Below, in pieces: positions 21,598 to 32,804 of a stretch of DNA of 64,000 nt (positions are counted from its first letter, which is position 1; each line of letters begins with the position of its first letter). The DNA lies in assembly GCA_023525975.1 (NCBI GenBank), contig CM042034.1:62431279-62495278 (forward strand), in the 5' to 3' direction. Made by a program: the position numbers and the translations under genes. Below the pieces are notes generated by a model. That model saw only the letters and a program-made list of their open reading frames with translations. It made no database searches and was not told the DNA's origin. The stretch comes from Smallanthus sonchifolius (Eukaryota > Streptophyta > Magnoliopsida > Asterales > Asteraceae).

Positions 21598-22398
21598 GTG
21601 GTATCAGAGCCACTTTTTGCAAGTTTTGAAACTATTATCTTTTGACAAAATCAGTTTAGATCTTTTAAAAACCGATCTAGTATTTGTATGGATTTTTCAC
21701 TTTAAGAAAAACATATACAAGTTATTTTTGCAACTATATTTACATGTTTATGTTTATACACTTAGTCACCACCATACACATGCATGTGTGGTAGTGAATG
21801 GATTGTTGCAAAATTGTTAAGATATATATATTTATATGTTTTACATGTTACTATATGACCAACCCAAGACCTTGTGTTGTTTTGTTATAAATAATTAGGT
21901 TTTCATAATTTTATAATTTTGAGCATGCAATAGGACACATGTTAGTCATTTGTTACATTTGGAATGTAATAGGACATACGTTAGTCATGATATTTGAACG
22001 TTTATTTAATTTACAAAGTCAAGGACGGTACCCAAAAATGAAGACATCAAACTTGGAGATTTGGATATCAAAAAGGAGTTCTAGATCAAGTGGGAGCCAA
22101 ACTAGGTTTTAGGGTCCCTAAAAGACTTGGTGATATTTTGTGTTTGGCTCACAAAATTCACCTACTATTTTGGTTTAGTCATACTTGTGTGGTTGTTTAA
22201 TTTCATACTTGTTTGGTTGTTTTATATTTTGTATCAACACACCAAATGGTTTTATAAAATAACGAGGCAACCTTATGAGTTTTGTTAAAATAGAGATTTT
22301 ATTATTTATAACTATAAAATAAATAATAAAATGAAGATTTTATCAACACACCTACTATTTTATAACCACACAATTAGATAAATAATAAATAATAATAC
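21598..22398 (+). mobile_element. Primer site and leader of copia-type element
   Basis: GTGGTATCAGAGCCAC (from 21598) is a Met-type primer site one base after the LTR. The leader contains a stretch near 22040-22120 ending ATCAAGTGGGAGCC that resembles the leader of the copia element at 33070-33150. The leader is interrupted at 22399 by the minus-strand gypsy element; no gag is seen before the break. Confidence 0.55.
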
Positions 22399-23797
22399 AA
22401 CAATGCCCCAAACCCAGGAGGCCTCACTTGTTGGATTTACTCATCCACAAACAGTTCTTAAACTTGATTATCAAATAACGCAGAGGAAAATACTTCAAAT
22501 AAACATAACCATTACATTGTTTAACAACGGAAGCGTAACCTAGTCTATTACATAAACATATCATAATCTAATCATAACGGGATGCCAGTCTTCATGATCA
22601 ACCGGGTAACTCTTCTCGCTTGCCAAGCATCACCGTCCATCATACATACCTGCCTTAACCTGAATGTGCATACTAAAAAGTTAGCTACGCTGGTGAGTTC
22701 TAGTTTTCATTCAATTTAAGAAATGGTTCATCATTCAAAACATTCGTTAGGGTTTAACATCACGTATAAGAAAATAGGGCCTTTCATTCATCATTGAAAA
22801 CCTTCAAACATTTTTCCTCATCATAAACACATTGAACGGATCATTTGTTTAAAACATTTAACATTCATTAAAGTCATACATTACTATCTACAATCTGTAT
22901 CTTTCTTTAAGCGTCCATGTGTCCCCGAAGGAACCTTGCATGTCATGGACAACCGTTACGTATCGCCGTCATTGCCACAATACCATACATTCCGTCAATT
23001 CCCTTTTTGTATTGCCCCCAAGGCTAACTGCACGAGGACCGACAATACCCATTCAGTTGCCCCTATGGCTCTCATGTCCATAGACCGACAACCTCCATCG
23101 ACGGCTATGGATCACGGCCATAACACCGTCGGATCATAATTTAACCTTACATAGGGTCACTTTAACCCCTGAGTAACCGTCGTTACTCCCTACCAGTTGT
23201 ACAACATCAAACCATTGACGTGCCACAAAGACACTGCCCCTGTTGTTTTTATGGCAACTATGGCTCGCTGTCCATAATTTACCACAAGGCTCCCAGACTT
23301 CATTCGTCAATTCCATTCAATCGACAGATTAGATTTGTAATGACTTCTTTAAAACCTTTGCCCTTTTTCTTTTCTTTTCATAAAACATTTCATTCATTTT
23401 CGAAACCCTTTACCTTTAGTTTAAACCATTTCTTTGTAAACATTTCGTTCGTAAACCTTCCGTTCATAAACTTTCTTTCCATAAACCGTTCATTCCAAAT
23501 CATTTCATTTCGTAAACATAGTTTCATAAGCATCATTTTATAAACATAGTTTCATAAACATCGTTTCGTAAAAACATTATTTCATATGTATGCACACCAG
23601 CCTGAAAACATTATATAAAACATTTAAAAGAGGGCTTCTAGAACTCACCTGATAAGCTAATCCGGGTTGCCCCAAACAAAGGTCCCACTACGTCACTTCC
23701 GATCTGAATTTGATAGTTAAATACACGTCAAACCCAATCCTGACTCTAACGGTGTAACCATTCTAAACATACTAACTTTACTTAAACAACCTGATGC

Positions 23798-23952
23798 CTG
23801 CGCACTTAGCAAGTGCGCAGACCCTGCTTCCTGCGTACTTGATAAGTACGCAGGAACCTCTTCCTTCGTACTTGATAAGTACGAAGTGCCCTCTTCCTAC
23901 GTACTTGATAAGTACGCAGGACCTGCTCCGTGCGTACTTGATAAGTACGCAC
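23798..23952 (-). repeat. Five 33-bp repeats, each a hairpin, in 3' LTR
   Basis: Units start at 23798, 23831, 23864, 23897 and 23930, exactly 33 bp apart. Each has a 23-nt hairpin with 10-nt arms and a 3-nt loop, then a 10-nt spacer. Arms by unit: CTGCGCACTT/AAGTGCGCAG, CTGCGTACTT/AAGTACGCAG, CTTCGTACTT/AAGTACGAAG, CTACGTACTT/AAGTACGCAG (one mismatch), GTGCGTACTT/AAGTACGCAC. Four are perfect, and where arms differ from one another both sides change together. The 33-bp period explains the repetitive open frame across it. Confidence 0.9.
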
Positions 23953-24306
23953 GATCTGTTTCTTCGCAAAACCCTAACTTTCGCATTCAGGTCTGATCAC
24001 GTCAAGATCCCGAACCTGTTTACATTCAAAACGATCGTTTTCCATTAAGGAACTCAAATCTATGTTTATCTTTCAGTTTTATCCGTGAAAACGTTACTTT
24101 TTCACCAAAAACCCGAAAAACCCAAAAACGAACAAAAACTCAGATTTACGCCCGATAGTTACCTGAATCTAGTTTATGATCCGGAGGTTCTTCTCACGAG
24201 CTATGGAGCAACACTTTGCTGAAATCTCGGGTCGATCTGCCAACTTTCTCTCTCTACGGATTCTCTCTCTAGAACTTGCAAATTAGAGAAATGATGGAGG
24301 TCTAAG

Positions 24307-24316
24307 CTATTTATAG
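24307..24316 (-). promoter_or_regulatory. LTR TATA box (3' LTR)
   Basis: CTATAAATAG on the minus strand, about 105 bp into the LTR. The partner in the 5' LTR is at 31244-31253. Confidence 0.6.
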
Positions 24317-24419
24317 GGGAGGCTCCCCTTCCAGCCCGCTGGCCCATCCGGCCCGACCCGACATGCCTCGTTCGTTTATTTCGTCATTTTAACTGTAGTT
24401 TTATTTTTGGGATGTTACA

Positions 24420-24432
24420 AGTCTACCCCCCT
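24420..24432 (-). promoter_or_regulatory. Polypurine tract
   Basis: Minus-strand AGGGGGGTAGACT beside the 3' LTR start, identical in form to 15361-15373. Confidence 0.8.
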
Positions 24433-24459
24433 TACAATAGGTTTCGTCCCCGAAACCTA

Positions 24460-25639
24460 TCATAAGTTAAATAGATGAGGGTACGACTCCTTCATCTCCT
24501 TCTCCGTTTCCCAAGTAGCATCCGATCCCTTTCGATGTTTCCATTGGACTTTAACCAATTGGATAATCTTATTACGCAAACGCTTCTCCTTCTTGTCTAA
24601 GATGGCCATGGGTTCTTCGATGTAATTAAGGCTGTTGTCGACCTCGATGTCAGTAAGTGGTACGTGAGCTGATTCATCCGCCAAACACTTTCGCAAGTGT
24701 GATACATGGAAGGTAGGATGAATCCCACTCAACTCATCAGGCAACTCTAGCCGATAAGCGACTTCACCCACCCGTGCTATTATCCTGAATGGTCCGACGA
24801 ATCTCGTACTTAACTTCCCTCTCTTCCTGAATCGTATTATTCCCTTCCAGGGTGACACTTTCAACATTACTTTGTCCCCAACATCGAACTCAATAGTCCT
24901 TCGTCGTTTATCCGCATAGGATTTCTGACGATCTTGTGCGGCCTTCATTCGTGCTTTGATTTGATCAAACCTTTCTGACGTTTCTCTTACTACTTCAAGA
25001 CTTCCTAATTCCTTTTGTTCAATCTCACCCCAATAAATCGGGGTCCTGCATATCCTCCCATACAACATTTCGTAAGGCGGCATGCCTATCGTCGTGTGAT
25101 AACTATTGTTGTAGGAGAATTCGGCTAACGGCAGATGACTGTCCCAACTGCCGCCGAAATCGATAATACAAGCACGAAGCATATCCTCCTATGTCTGAAT
25201 GGTCCTTTCGGACTGACCATCCGTTTGTGGGTGGTACACCGTGCTGATATTAAGCCTCGTGCCCATCGCCTCGTGAAATCTTTTCCAGAACCTCGATGTG
25301 AATCGTGTGTCCCGGTCAGATACGATCGTCAAAGGCATCCCATGCCGTGCTACTACTTCGTTAATAAATACTTCCGCTAACCTTTCCGACGAGAACGTCT
25401 CGCGAATAGGTAGGAAATGAGCACTCTTCGTTAAACGGTCCACAATTACCCAAATGGTATCATGACCTTTAGATGTGCGAGGTAGCTTGGTTATGAAGTC
25501 CATGGTAATGTGTTCCCACTTCCATTTCGGTATATCAAGTGGTTGAATCTTTCCATACAGTTTCTGGTGTTCGGCCTTTACTTGCGAGCAAGTCAAGCAC
25601 TTGCTTACGTACTTAGATCTTGGTACATTTTATTGGTAC
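24460..25639 (-). pseudogene. Integrase and chromodomain-like tail
   Basis: Two open frames, 25596-25189 and 25182-24460, are separated by a TAG after SERTIQT. The core has Asp in TMDFITKLP, Asp in IVSDRDTRF and Glu in TDGQSERTIQ. The tail has GPFRIIARVGEVAYRLELP, HVSHLRKCLADESAHVPL and ATWETEKEMKESYPHLF. Upstream, the zinc-binding part has lost about 43 bp relative to the plus-strand copy (near 25610), removing the residues around YWWLGMKYDV and shifting the frame. The core residues are intact but the N-terminal zinc domain and the frame are not. Confidence 0.8.
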
Positions 25640-27161
25640 CAGGATGGATAGAGTACCGAGACTTATGAGCCTCATCCAAGATTTTGGTTCTAAGCTCGCC
25701 ACCCATAGGTATCCATATCCGTCCAAAACGTGTCCTAACACCAAGGGTGTTATATTCCAACTTGTCCTGTTGGCCAACCATCCTTTCCTTCTTAATGTTT
25801 TCTTCCTTAAGTGCTTCATCTTGAGCTCTTTCAATTTCCCTCATCACATCTGATGTTACCACTAACTGGCAAGCTTTCACTCTAATAGGAGTAGGCACAT
25901 CCTTTCGGCTTAGAGCGTCAGCCACCACGTTTGCCTTTCCAGGATGGTATATTATTTCACAGTCATAGTCTTTCAACAGTTCCAACCATCGCCTCTGCCT
26001 CATATTAAGTTCCTTTTGTTCGAAGAAGTACTTCAAACTTTTGTGGTCGGAGTAAATAGTAAACTTCACCCCGTAAAGGTAGTGCCTCCAGATTTTTAAT
26101 GCGAATACGACAGCAGCAAGTTCCAAATCGTGGGTTGGATAATTAGCTTCGTGAATCTTCAACTGTCGGGACGCATACGCGATCACTCTTCCGCGTTGCA
26201 TCAACACGCATCCCAATCCCTGACCCGAAGCGTCAGAGTATACCACTAAGTCTTCATTGCCCTCGGGAAGGGCCAAGACTGGGGCTTTGGTTAGCTTTTC
26301 CTTCAATTCCTTAAACGCCTCATCCTGGGTTGAACCCCATTCATACTTAACCTCTTTTCGAGTCAAATTTGTCAACGGCGAAGCTATTTTCGAGAAATCC
26401 TGGATGAATCTCCGATAGTAGCCTGCCAATCCCAATAAACTACGAATTTCAGTTGGTGTCTTAGGAATATTCCATTCCCTTACCGTCACTATCTTTGCTG
26501 GGTCAACCATAATGTCGTTCGGGTTAATGACGTGACCTAGGAATTGGACTTCCCTAAGCCAGAACGCGCATTTAGAGAACTTAGCATACAACTTTTTCTT
26601 CTTCGGAGCTTCCAATACTTCCTTCAAGTGACACGCGTGATCACCCTCATTCTTGTAGTAGATGAGGATATCATCGATGAACACGATTACCGATCGATCC
26701 AGCATTGATCGACAAACTCTATTCATCAAATCCATGAATGATGCGGGGGCGTTCGTCAATCCAAAAGACATTACGCGGAACTCGAAATGTCCATAACGCG
26801 TGCGAAATGCAGTTTTCGGTATGTCTTCTTCCCTCACCTTCAACTGATGGTACCCGGATCGAAGGTCGATTTTTGAGAACCAACTTGCGCCCTGTAATTG
26901 ATCGAACAGGTCGTCGATCCTTGGTAAAGGGTACGTGTTCTTCACCGTACGTTTATTCAACTCGCGATAATCAATACACATTCTCATCGAACCGTCTTTC
27001 TTCTTCACAAACAACACCGGAGCACCCCACGGCGAGATGCTCGGTTGGATAAATCCTTTCTCAGGTAACTCGTCTAGTTATGCCATTAACTCTTTCATCT
27101 CCACTGGTGCTAGTCGATATGGAGCCTTAGCCACGGGCTGGGCATCTAGTACTAAGTCGAT
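25605..27161 (-). pseudogene. Reverse transcriptase-RNase H
   Basis: A 470-residue frame (27017-25605) carries CIDYRELNKRTVKNTYPLPR, SGYHQLKVREEDIPKTAFRT, FGLTNAPASFMDLMN and catalytic VFIDDILIYY. RNase H follows with YSDASGQGLG, HDLELAAVVFALKIWRHYL and YSDHKSLKYFF, then YHPGKANVVADALSRK. Unlike the plus-strand copy, the catalytic Asp residues are kept. A TAG (about 27076) and a TGA (27162) lie upstream in the part linking protease to RT. This is the best preserved coding segment in the window, but no complete polyprotein can be made. Confidence 0.85.
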
Positions 27162-27785
27162 TCAAAATTCGATCTCTCTGTCGGGTGGTATCCTAGGCAA
27201 ATCCTCTGGAAACACCTCCGGGTATTCGCGTACCACGGGTACATCGTCTAGTTCCTTCACTTCCTTACACTTGTCGATCACGTACACCAGATAAGCCTCA
27301 CATCCGCGCCTCAAGTAATCTGTTGCCTTAATCATCGAGATAACGTTTGGCATCGGGGCGTCACGATCCCCAAGAACCTCGACTTTGCTACCGTCCGGAG
27401 CCTTGAGTCGGATTATCTTTCGTTTACATATAATTTGTGCTTCATTGGCAGTTACCCAATCCATACCTAACACGACATCGAACCCACCCAAAACCATAAC
27501 AAACAATCTGACAGGGAACCTATGACCTTCTATTTTTATTGTGGAGTTGTCAACTACATCGATCACTCTCACAGTTCTACCCTCAGCGGTTTCTACGCTA
27601 AAAGCCCTTTCTAGCTTACTGACAGTGTACTTCACTCGTTTACAGAAAGTCGCAGATATAAAACTCTTACTGGCACCCGAATCAAATAACACAGAAACAA
27701 AAGTGTTGTCAAGGATGAACGTACCTGACGCCACGTCGGGGTCTGCCCTGGCTTGGTCTTGCGTCAGTGCGTACGCACGAGTCTT
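27162..27785 (-). pseudogene. Aspartic protease region
   Basis: The 190-residue frame 27734-27162 contains the active-site FDSGASKSFIS near its start and FDVVLGMDWVTANEAQIICK, then the linker LDDVPVVREYPEVFPEDL that leads to RT. It is bounded by TGA stops at about 27786 (in the gag linker) and 27162. It retains the segment after AFSV that is missing from the plus-strand copy. Confidence 0.75.
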
Positions 27786-28991
27786 TGCTCAGGGCCTCTC
27801 TTCTTTCCTCTCCGGGCCTTTCCTTTTCCCGGCTTCACCCATTCTCGGTTTCGGGCATTCCCTACTCAGATGACCGACATCCCTACAGTTATAGCACTTG
27901 AAGTGTTGTGGGCATTCACGGGAGTAGTGCCCGGTCTTGCCACACTTAAAACACAAGTTAGATCCCAGTCTACATTCACCTGCATGCTCCCTTCTACACT
28001 TCTTACAAACAGTCGGCTCATTCACCCGAGCCCTCTTATCACGAGTCCCAAACATCCTTCCACCAGTTCGCTTGTTCGAGAAGCTCGGTCTCTTCTTTGG
28101 TTCCTCAATGGCAACGACATTCAGCGCCAGATCATCGAATGCCACGCCGCTCAGTTCTACTACCGAATCATAGGTCGTAGGGGCGTTTGCCTTAACATAG
28201 GTGCGGACCTGGTTCGGCAGCCCTTGAATGTAACAGGAAATCTTTCTTTCCTCAGTCGTGATAAGGTGTGGCACCAGACGTGCCAGTTCATTGAATCGAG
28301 TTGTGTACTGCCGGTGCGTCATGCTCCCGGCCTTCAAACCCAGAAATTCCCTCTCTACCTTCTCAATCTCGTTCCTTGGGCATAAATTCTTGATCACCAA
28401 AGTTTTCAAGTCAGCCCACATCATCGCATCCACAACCTCGCTCCCTTTTGCTTAGCGTACACCTTCCCACCAATGGGATGCTTCCTCTCTTAAGGAGTTA
28501 GCATCAAATTTCACAACTTGATCCGTTCGACATTCGCTCAGACGAATGGCAGCCTCCGTACGAATCACCCAATCAAACGTAGCTACCGCGTCTTTCTTCC
28601 CAGTCAAGACTGGCGGGTCGCATGCCTTGAAGGACTTATAGTCGCAACCACGGTTAAGCGGTGCGTTGATTGCCTCAGTGTTCGGGGTATCAACCACCGT
28701 GTTAGATCCACCCGTCTCTTTAACCTTCTTTAATGCTTCTGCCAACAGTCCTGGCAAAGAAACTTTCATCAAGTCTATGAACTCTCTAGCTATGGCTGCT
28801 CTCACTTCTGGTTCAAAAGTGAAAGGTTGTTCGTCAACCTGTGTCTGCTCGGTTCCATGCACACCAATCGCCGGTTCAGTGTGAACACTTCCTTCTTCAC
28901 TATACTCTTGGCGCGCAGGATCCTGCCGCGACCGCCGTTACGACCACCGGTACGGCCCCCCACCACGCCTTCCGTTTCCTCTTCTTTCCAT
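27786..28991 (-). pseudogene. gag of minus-strand Tekay-like element
   Basis: A start-like ATG at 28991 opens an Arg/Gly-rich segment that is frameshifted by a small deletion (about 28940-28960). The gag core is open from 28862 to 28452 (EPEVRAAIAREFIDLMK, LTGKKDAVATFDWVIRTEAA) and stops at TAA 28452. It resumes 28433-27789 with HRQYTTRFNELARL and the zinc knuckles CFKCGKTGHYSREC and CYNCRDVGHLSREC; one of the knuckle clusters has lost Gly and reads CKKCRREHAGEC. Gag would form the particle and bind RNA. Confidence 0.8.
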
Positions 28992-29308
28992 TTTGTTCTA
29001 TAAGACAAGAATCCAATGTCATCACGCTAGTTAACAAACAAAATTCAATAAGTACTGTAAGATGTTAATATACACTGGCCATCTGCAATTAACCATTACA
29101 CTACCTTTCGATCTCTATTTGACCACCTTTGTGATTTCATCAGAACAAACGTCCTTACCTAACCCTTTCTATGGCATACTATATACGTAAATATATACTA
29201 CCTTCATACCTGATGCTGTGGCTCGAGTTACCCGTACTGGCATCCGCTTTCGGTCCCATTCACAGTTTAAGTTCAGACACTGGGAGTGTCCGAATCTCTC
29301 AAACTATT
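28992..29308. other. gag leader of minus-strand element
   Basis: About 320 bp between primer site and gag, aligning with 10469-10788 of the plus-strand copy. No gene is seen. Confidence 0.6.
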
Positions 29309-29320
29309 GCTCTGATACCA
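29309..29320 (-). promoter_or_regulatory. Primer binding site (initiator Met tRNA type)
   Basis: Minus-strand TGGTATCAGAGC, three bases from the 5' LTR end, same spacing as at 10457-10468. Confidence 0.85.
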
Positions 29321-29323
29321 ACT

Positions 29324-31353
29324 TGTAAGGCCCCAAACCCGGGAGGCCTCACTTGTTGGATTTACTCATTCACAAACAATTCTTAAACTTGATTATCAAA
29401 TAACGCAGCGGAAAATACTTCAAATAAACATAATCATTACATTGTTTAACAACGGAAGCGTAACCTAGTCTATTACATAAACATATCATAATCTAATCAT
29501 AACGGGATGCCAGTCTTCATGATCAACCGGGTAACTCTTCTCGCTTGCCAAGCATCACCGTCCATCATACATACCTGCCTTAACCTGAATGTGCATACTA
29601 AAAAGTCAGCTACGCTGGTGAGTTCTAGTTTTCATTCAATTTAAGAAATGGTTCATCATTCAAAACATTCGTTAGGGTTTAACATCACGTATAAGAAAAC
29701 AGGGCCTTTCATTCATCATTGAAAACCTTCAAACATTTTTCCTCAACATAAACACATTGAACGGATCATTTGTTTAAAACATTTAACATTCATTAAAGTC
29801 ATACATTACTATCTACAATCTGTATCTTTCTTTAAGAGTCTATGTGTCCCCGAAGGAACCTTGCATGTCGTGGACAACCGTTACGTATCGCCGTCATTGC
29901 CACAATACCATACATTCCGTCAATTCCCTTTTTGTATTGCCCCCAAGGCTAACTGCACGAGGACCGACAATACCCATTCAATTGCCCCTATGGCTCTCAT
30001 GTCCATAGACCGACAACCTCCATCGACGGCTATGGCTCACGGCTATAACACAGTCGGATCATAATTTAACCTTACATAGGGTCACGTTAACCCCTGAGTA
30101 ACCGTCGTTACTCCCTGCCAGTTGTACAACATCAAACCATTGACGTGCCACAAAGACACTGCCCCTGTTGTTCTTATGGAACTATGGCTCGCTGTCCATA
30201 ATCTTCCACAAGGCTGGGAATTACATTCCCAAACTTCATTCGTCAATTCTATTCATTCGACAGATTAGATTTGTAATGACTTCTTTAAAACCTTTGCCCT
30301 TTTTTCTTTTCTTTTCATAAAACCTTTCATTCATTTTCGAAACCCTTTACCTTTAGTTTAAACCATTTCTTTATAAACATTTCGTTCGTAAACCTTCCGT
30401 TCATAAACTTTCTTTCCATAAACCGTTCATTCCAAATCATTTCATTTCGTAAACATAGTTTCATAAGCATCATTTTATAAACATAGTTTCCTAAACATCG
30501 TTTCGTAAAAACATTATTTCATATGTATGCACACCAGCCCGAAAACATTATATAAAACATTTAAAAGAGGGCTTCTAGAACTCACCTGATAAGCTAATCC
30601 GGGTTGCCCGAAACAAAGGTCCCACTACGTCACTTACGATCTGAATTTGATAGTTAAATACACGTCAAACCCAATCCTGACTCTAACGGTTTAACCATTC
30701 TAAACATACTAACTTTACTTAAACAACCTGATGCCTGCGCACTTAGCAAGTGCCCAGACCCTGCTTCCTGCGTACTTGATAAGTACGCAGGAACCTCTTC
30801 CGGCGTACTTGATAAGTACGCAGTGCCCTCTTCCTGCGTACTTGATAAGTATGCATGACCTGCTCCATGCGTACTTGATAAATACGCACGATCTGTTTCT
30901 TCGCAAAACCCTAACTTTCGCATTCAGGTATGATCACGTCAAGATCCCGAACCTGTTTACATTCAAAACGTTCATTTTCCGTTAAGGAACTCAAATCTAT
31001 GTTTATCTTTCAGTTTTATCCGTGAAAACGTTATTTTTTCACCCAAAACCCGAAAAACCCAAAAACGAACAAAAACTCAGATTTAAGCCCGATCGTTACC
31101 TGAATCTAGTTTCTGATCCGGAGGTTCTTCTCACGAGCTATGGAGCAACACTTTGCTGAAATCACGGGTCGATCTGCCAACTTTCTCTCTCTACGGTTTC
31201 TCTCTCTAGAACTTGCAAATGAGAGAAATGATGGAGGTCTAAGCTATTTATAGGGGAGGCTCCCCTTCCATCCCGCCGGCCCATCCGGCCCGACCCGACA
31301 TGCCTCGTTCGTTTATTTCGTCATTTTAACTGTAGTTTTTTTTTTGGGATGTT
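29324..31353 (-). mobile_element. 5' LTR of minus-strand Tekay-like element
   Basis: From GGGATGTTAC (plus-strand right end, 31353) to TGTAAGGCCCC (29324). It holds the TATA box 31244-31253, hairpin array 30735-30889 and donor-like site near 30583. It is very like 22399-24419. Confidence 0.85.
30735..30889 (-). repeat. Five 33-bp hairpin repeats in 5' LTR
   Basis: Same five units and 33-bp period as 23798-23952. Only the second unit is still a perfect hairpin; the others carry one or more uncompensated changes (for example AAGTGCCCAG, AAGTATGCAT). Confidence 0.85.
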
Positions 31354-31812
31354 ACCATATGCATGTTTGAATCTGAACTATGTTTGATTTCAATTACGTA
31401 TGTTAATTATGGATGTCTTCCAGCTTGATTAGCATATCTAGATCATAGACTATGTTTGTAGTTGTTTGTATGGTTTGCTAGACGTAGTAGCCCACATGGG
31501 TTGGAGTTGATAGTTAATTAGATTCGAGCGTTCATCTTATCTCAATACCCGAGAAGTGAGAGGTAATCAGTTAGTCTTCATAGTGATGTCGTGTGAGATA
31601 AGTGTAAAAAATATAATAAATATACTTTTAGAATGGTTTCACAAGATTAGGTTTTAAAATTTTTAAATGATAATTACTTTAACTTAAAACACACACAATA
31701 GACAAGTGGACCTATCGCAGCGCAATATAGTTTAGATAAGAACCAAGTATCGAACCAATGGACACGGTCGAGTTCCAATACTCAACTTTTGTTATCGTTT
31801 AGCCGGATTAAT
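31354..31812. other. Left flank of copia insertion: older repeat
   Basis: No open frame of note. A stretch near 31545-31570 (GAAGTGAGAGGTAATCAG) resembles 41385-41400, on the far side of the copia element, so the two flanks probably belong to one older, split repeat. Confidence 0.35.
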
Positions 31813-32790
31813 TGTTGGATATTAGATGTCCGATCATCGATAATATCAACGTTACTATCGAGGTACGATCCGAAGAGTTACACTTTGGGCAAAGAACAAA
31901 TTGTATCGCTTAATTGTTAAACGTTATTACACGAAACAAGAATTAAGAATTCGGTGGATTAAATATCTAAAGAGATATTTATTAATTACGTTGTATTTGG
32001 TTATTGAGAATAATTAAATCAACGAGAGACAGAATGAGAATATATATAGTAGTGATATATATAGTCAAGATTTTATGTTCAAACTATTAAATATAAAAGT
32101 TATCGCTTTATGCAAGTTTTAGTTTATAATCATAGTAATTATAAACAACGGGGACTATAACTGATTAAGGGTTAATTAATTAGTAATTAAATATTAATTA
32201 CACAACGGGTTGACTTGTAAATTAGTTTATTATATAAACATCCTTAATTCAAAGCCCTAAAACAACTTTTTTTAGCCTCCCTCTCCCCTTGCGATCGTCG
32301 ACCGGCCCCCTCCCCTCTCCCTCTCGTTTTTTCGATCGGCCACCACCTCCGTGGACAGCCACCACCACCTCTTGCCGACACTGCCTTAGTTGCGCAGCCA
32401 CCAGGAACCGGGTCACCCCTTTGCCATGTCCCGTACTTCGCGAGCCGAACCGAAAAGAGCCGCAAACCGGGTTTTGTGATTGAGTGTTTTCATGTGAAGA
32501 GTCCGTGTGACGAGTTCGTGGTTGTCATCTAGTGTGACGTTCTTTGTACCCAAGTTTTACGAACCGGTAATTCGTCAAAGGTATAAAACCCTAAACACCA
32601 TATGGATGTGTTTTATTTATTTATTTATTATTGTATAAACGCTGTGTAATCGGATCACTACATGGAATCCGGATCTGATCTGTTAATGGTACTATTAAAT
32701 CGATTACGCTAAATATATCTGATTTATTTATTTAAATAGTTTAAATAATTAATGTTTTAAAAGTTAAAACTGGTACCGTGATTCCCAACA
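31813..32790 (+). mobile_element. 5' LTR of copia-type element
   Basis: 978 bp, TGTTGG to CCCAACA, a typical copia inverted terminus. It contains a Ser/Pro-rich small open frame at 32289-32483, also present in the 3' LTR, that I do not regard as a gene. Confidence 0.85.
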
Positions 32791-32791
32791 G

Positions 32792-32804
32792 TGGTATCAG
32801 AGCC
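32792..32804 (+). promoter_or_regulatory. Primer binding site
   Basis: TGGTATCAGAGCC one base after the LTR end; initiator Met tRNA type. A non-coding leader follows to 34105. Confidence 0.8.

Larger units (their letters stand above)
22399..24419 (-). mobile_element. 3' LTR of minus-strand Tekay-like element
   Basis: On the minus strand it starts TGTAACATCCC (ending at 24419) beside the purine tract and runs to about 22399. It contains the TATA box (24307-24316), a five-unit hairpin array (23798-23952) and the donor-like site near 23649. It is the same family as 8191-10453, differing mainly in the hairpin array. Small open frames here, including the repeat-derived 23778-23969, are not genes. 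Confidence 0.85.
22399..31353 (-). mobile_element. Minus-strand Tekay-like Ty3/gypsy element, both LTRs present
   Basis: Reading right to left: 5' LTR 31353-29324, primer site 29320-29309, gag, protease, RT, RNase H, integrase with chromodomain-like tail, purine tract 24432-24420, 3' LTR 24419-22399. The two LTRs are nearly the same by eye, with few substitutions over long stretches and a small indel near 23295/30210, so it is younger than the plus-strand copy, whose proteins it closely resembles. Coding is broken by several stops and by a deletion in the integrase zinc region. It sits inside a copia-type leader. I could not find a clear target duplication; the outer left end is changed (AACAATGCCCC for TGTAAGGCCCC). 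Confidence 0.85.

Noticed and set aside
23798..23952. CRISPR-like array of regular 33-bp repeats
   Set aside because: Repeats are hairpins with 10-nt spacers in a plant LTR, occur in both LTRs of one element, and no cas-like gene is present.
23778..23969. Open frames with a repeated CVLIKYAG-type unit (also 30654-30923)
   Set aside because: They are translations of the 33-bp hairpin repeats (11 codons per unit) in LTR DNA.
27541..28884. Plus-strand frames of 60-210 codons
   Set aside because: Antisense to the gag-protease of the minus-strand element, whose conserved motifs show the true strand.
22380..31365. Target-site duplication of the minus-strand gypsy element
   Set aside because: Flanks near 22394-22398 and 31354-31358 do not match, and the left LTR end is mutated, so I make no claim.
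32289..32483. Small Pro/Ser-rich gene in the copia LTR (copy at 39350-39541)
   Set aside because: Present in both LTRs, no domain, no sign of selection on the frame by eye. Treated as incidental.
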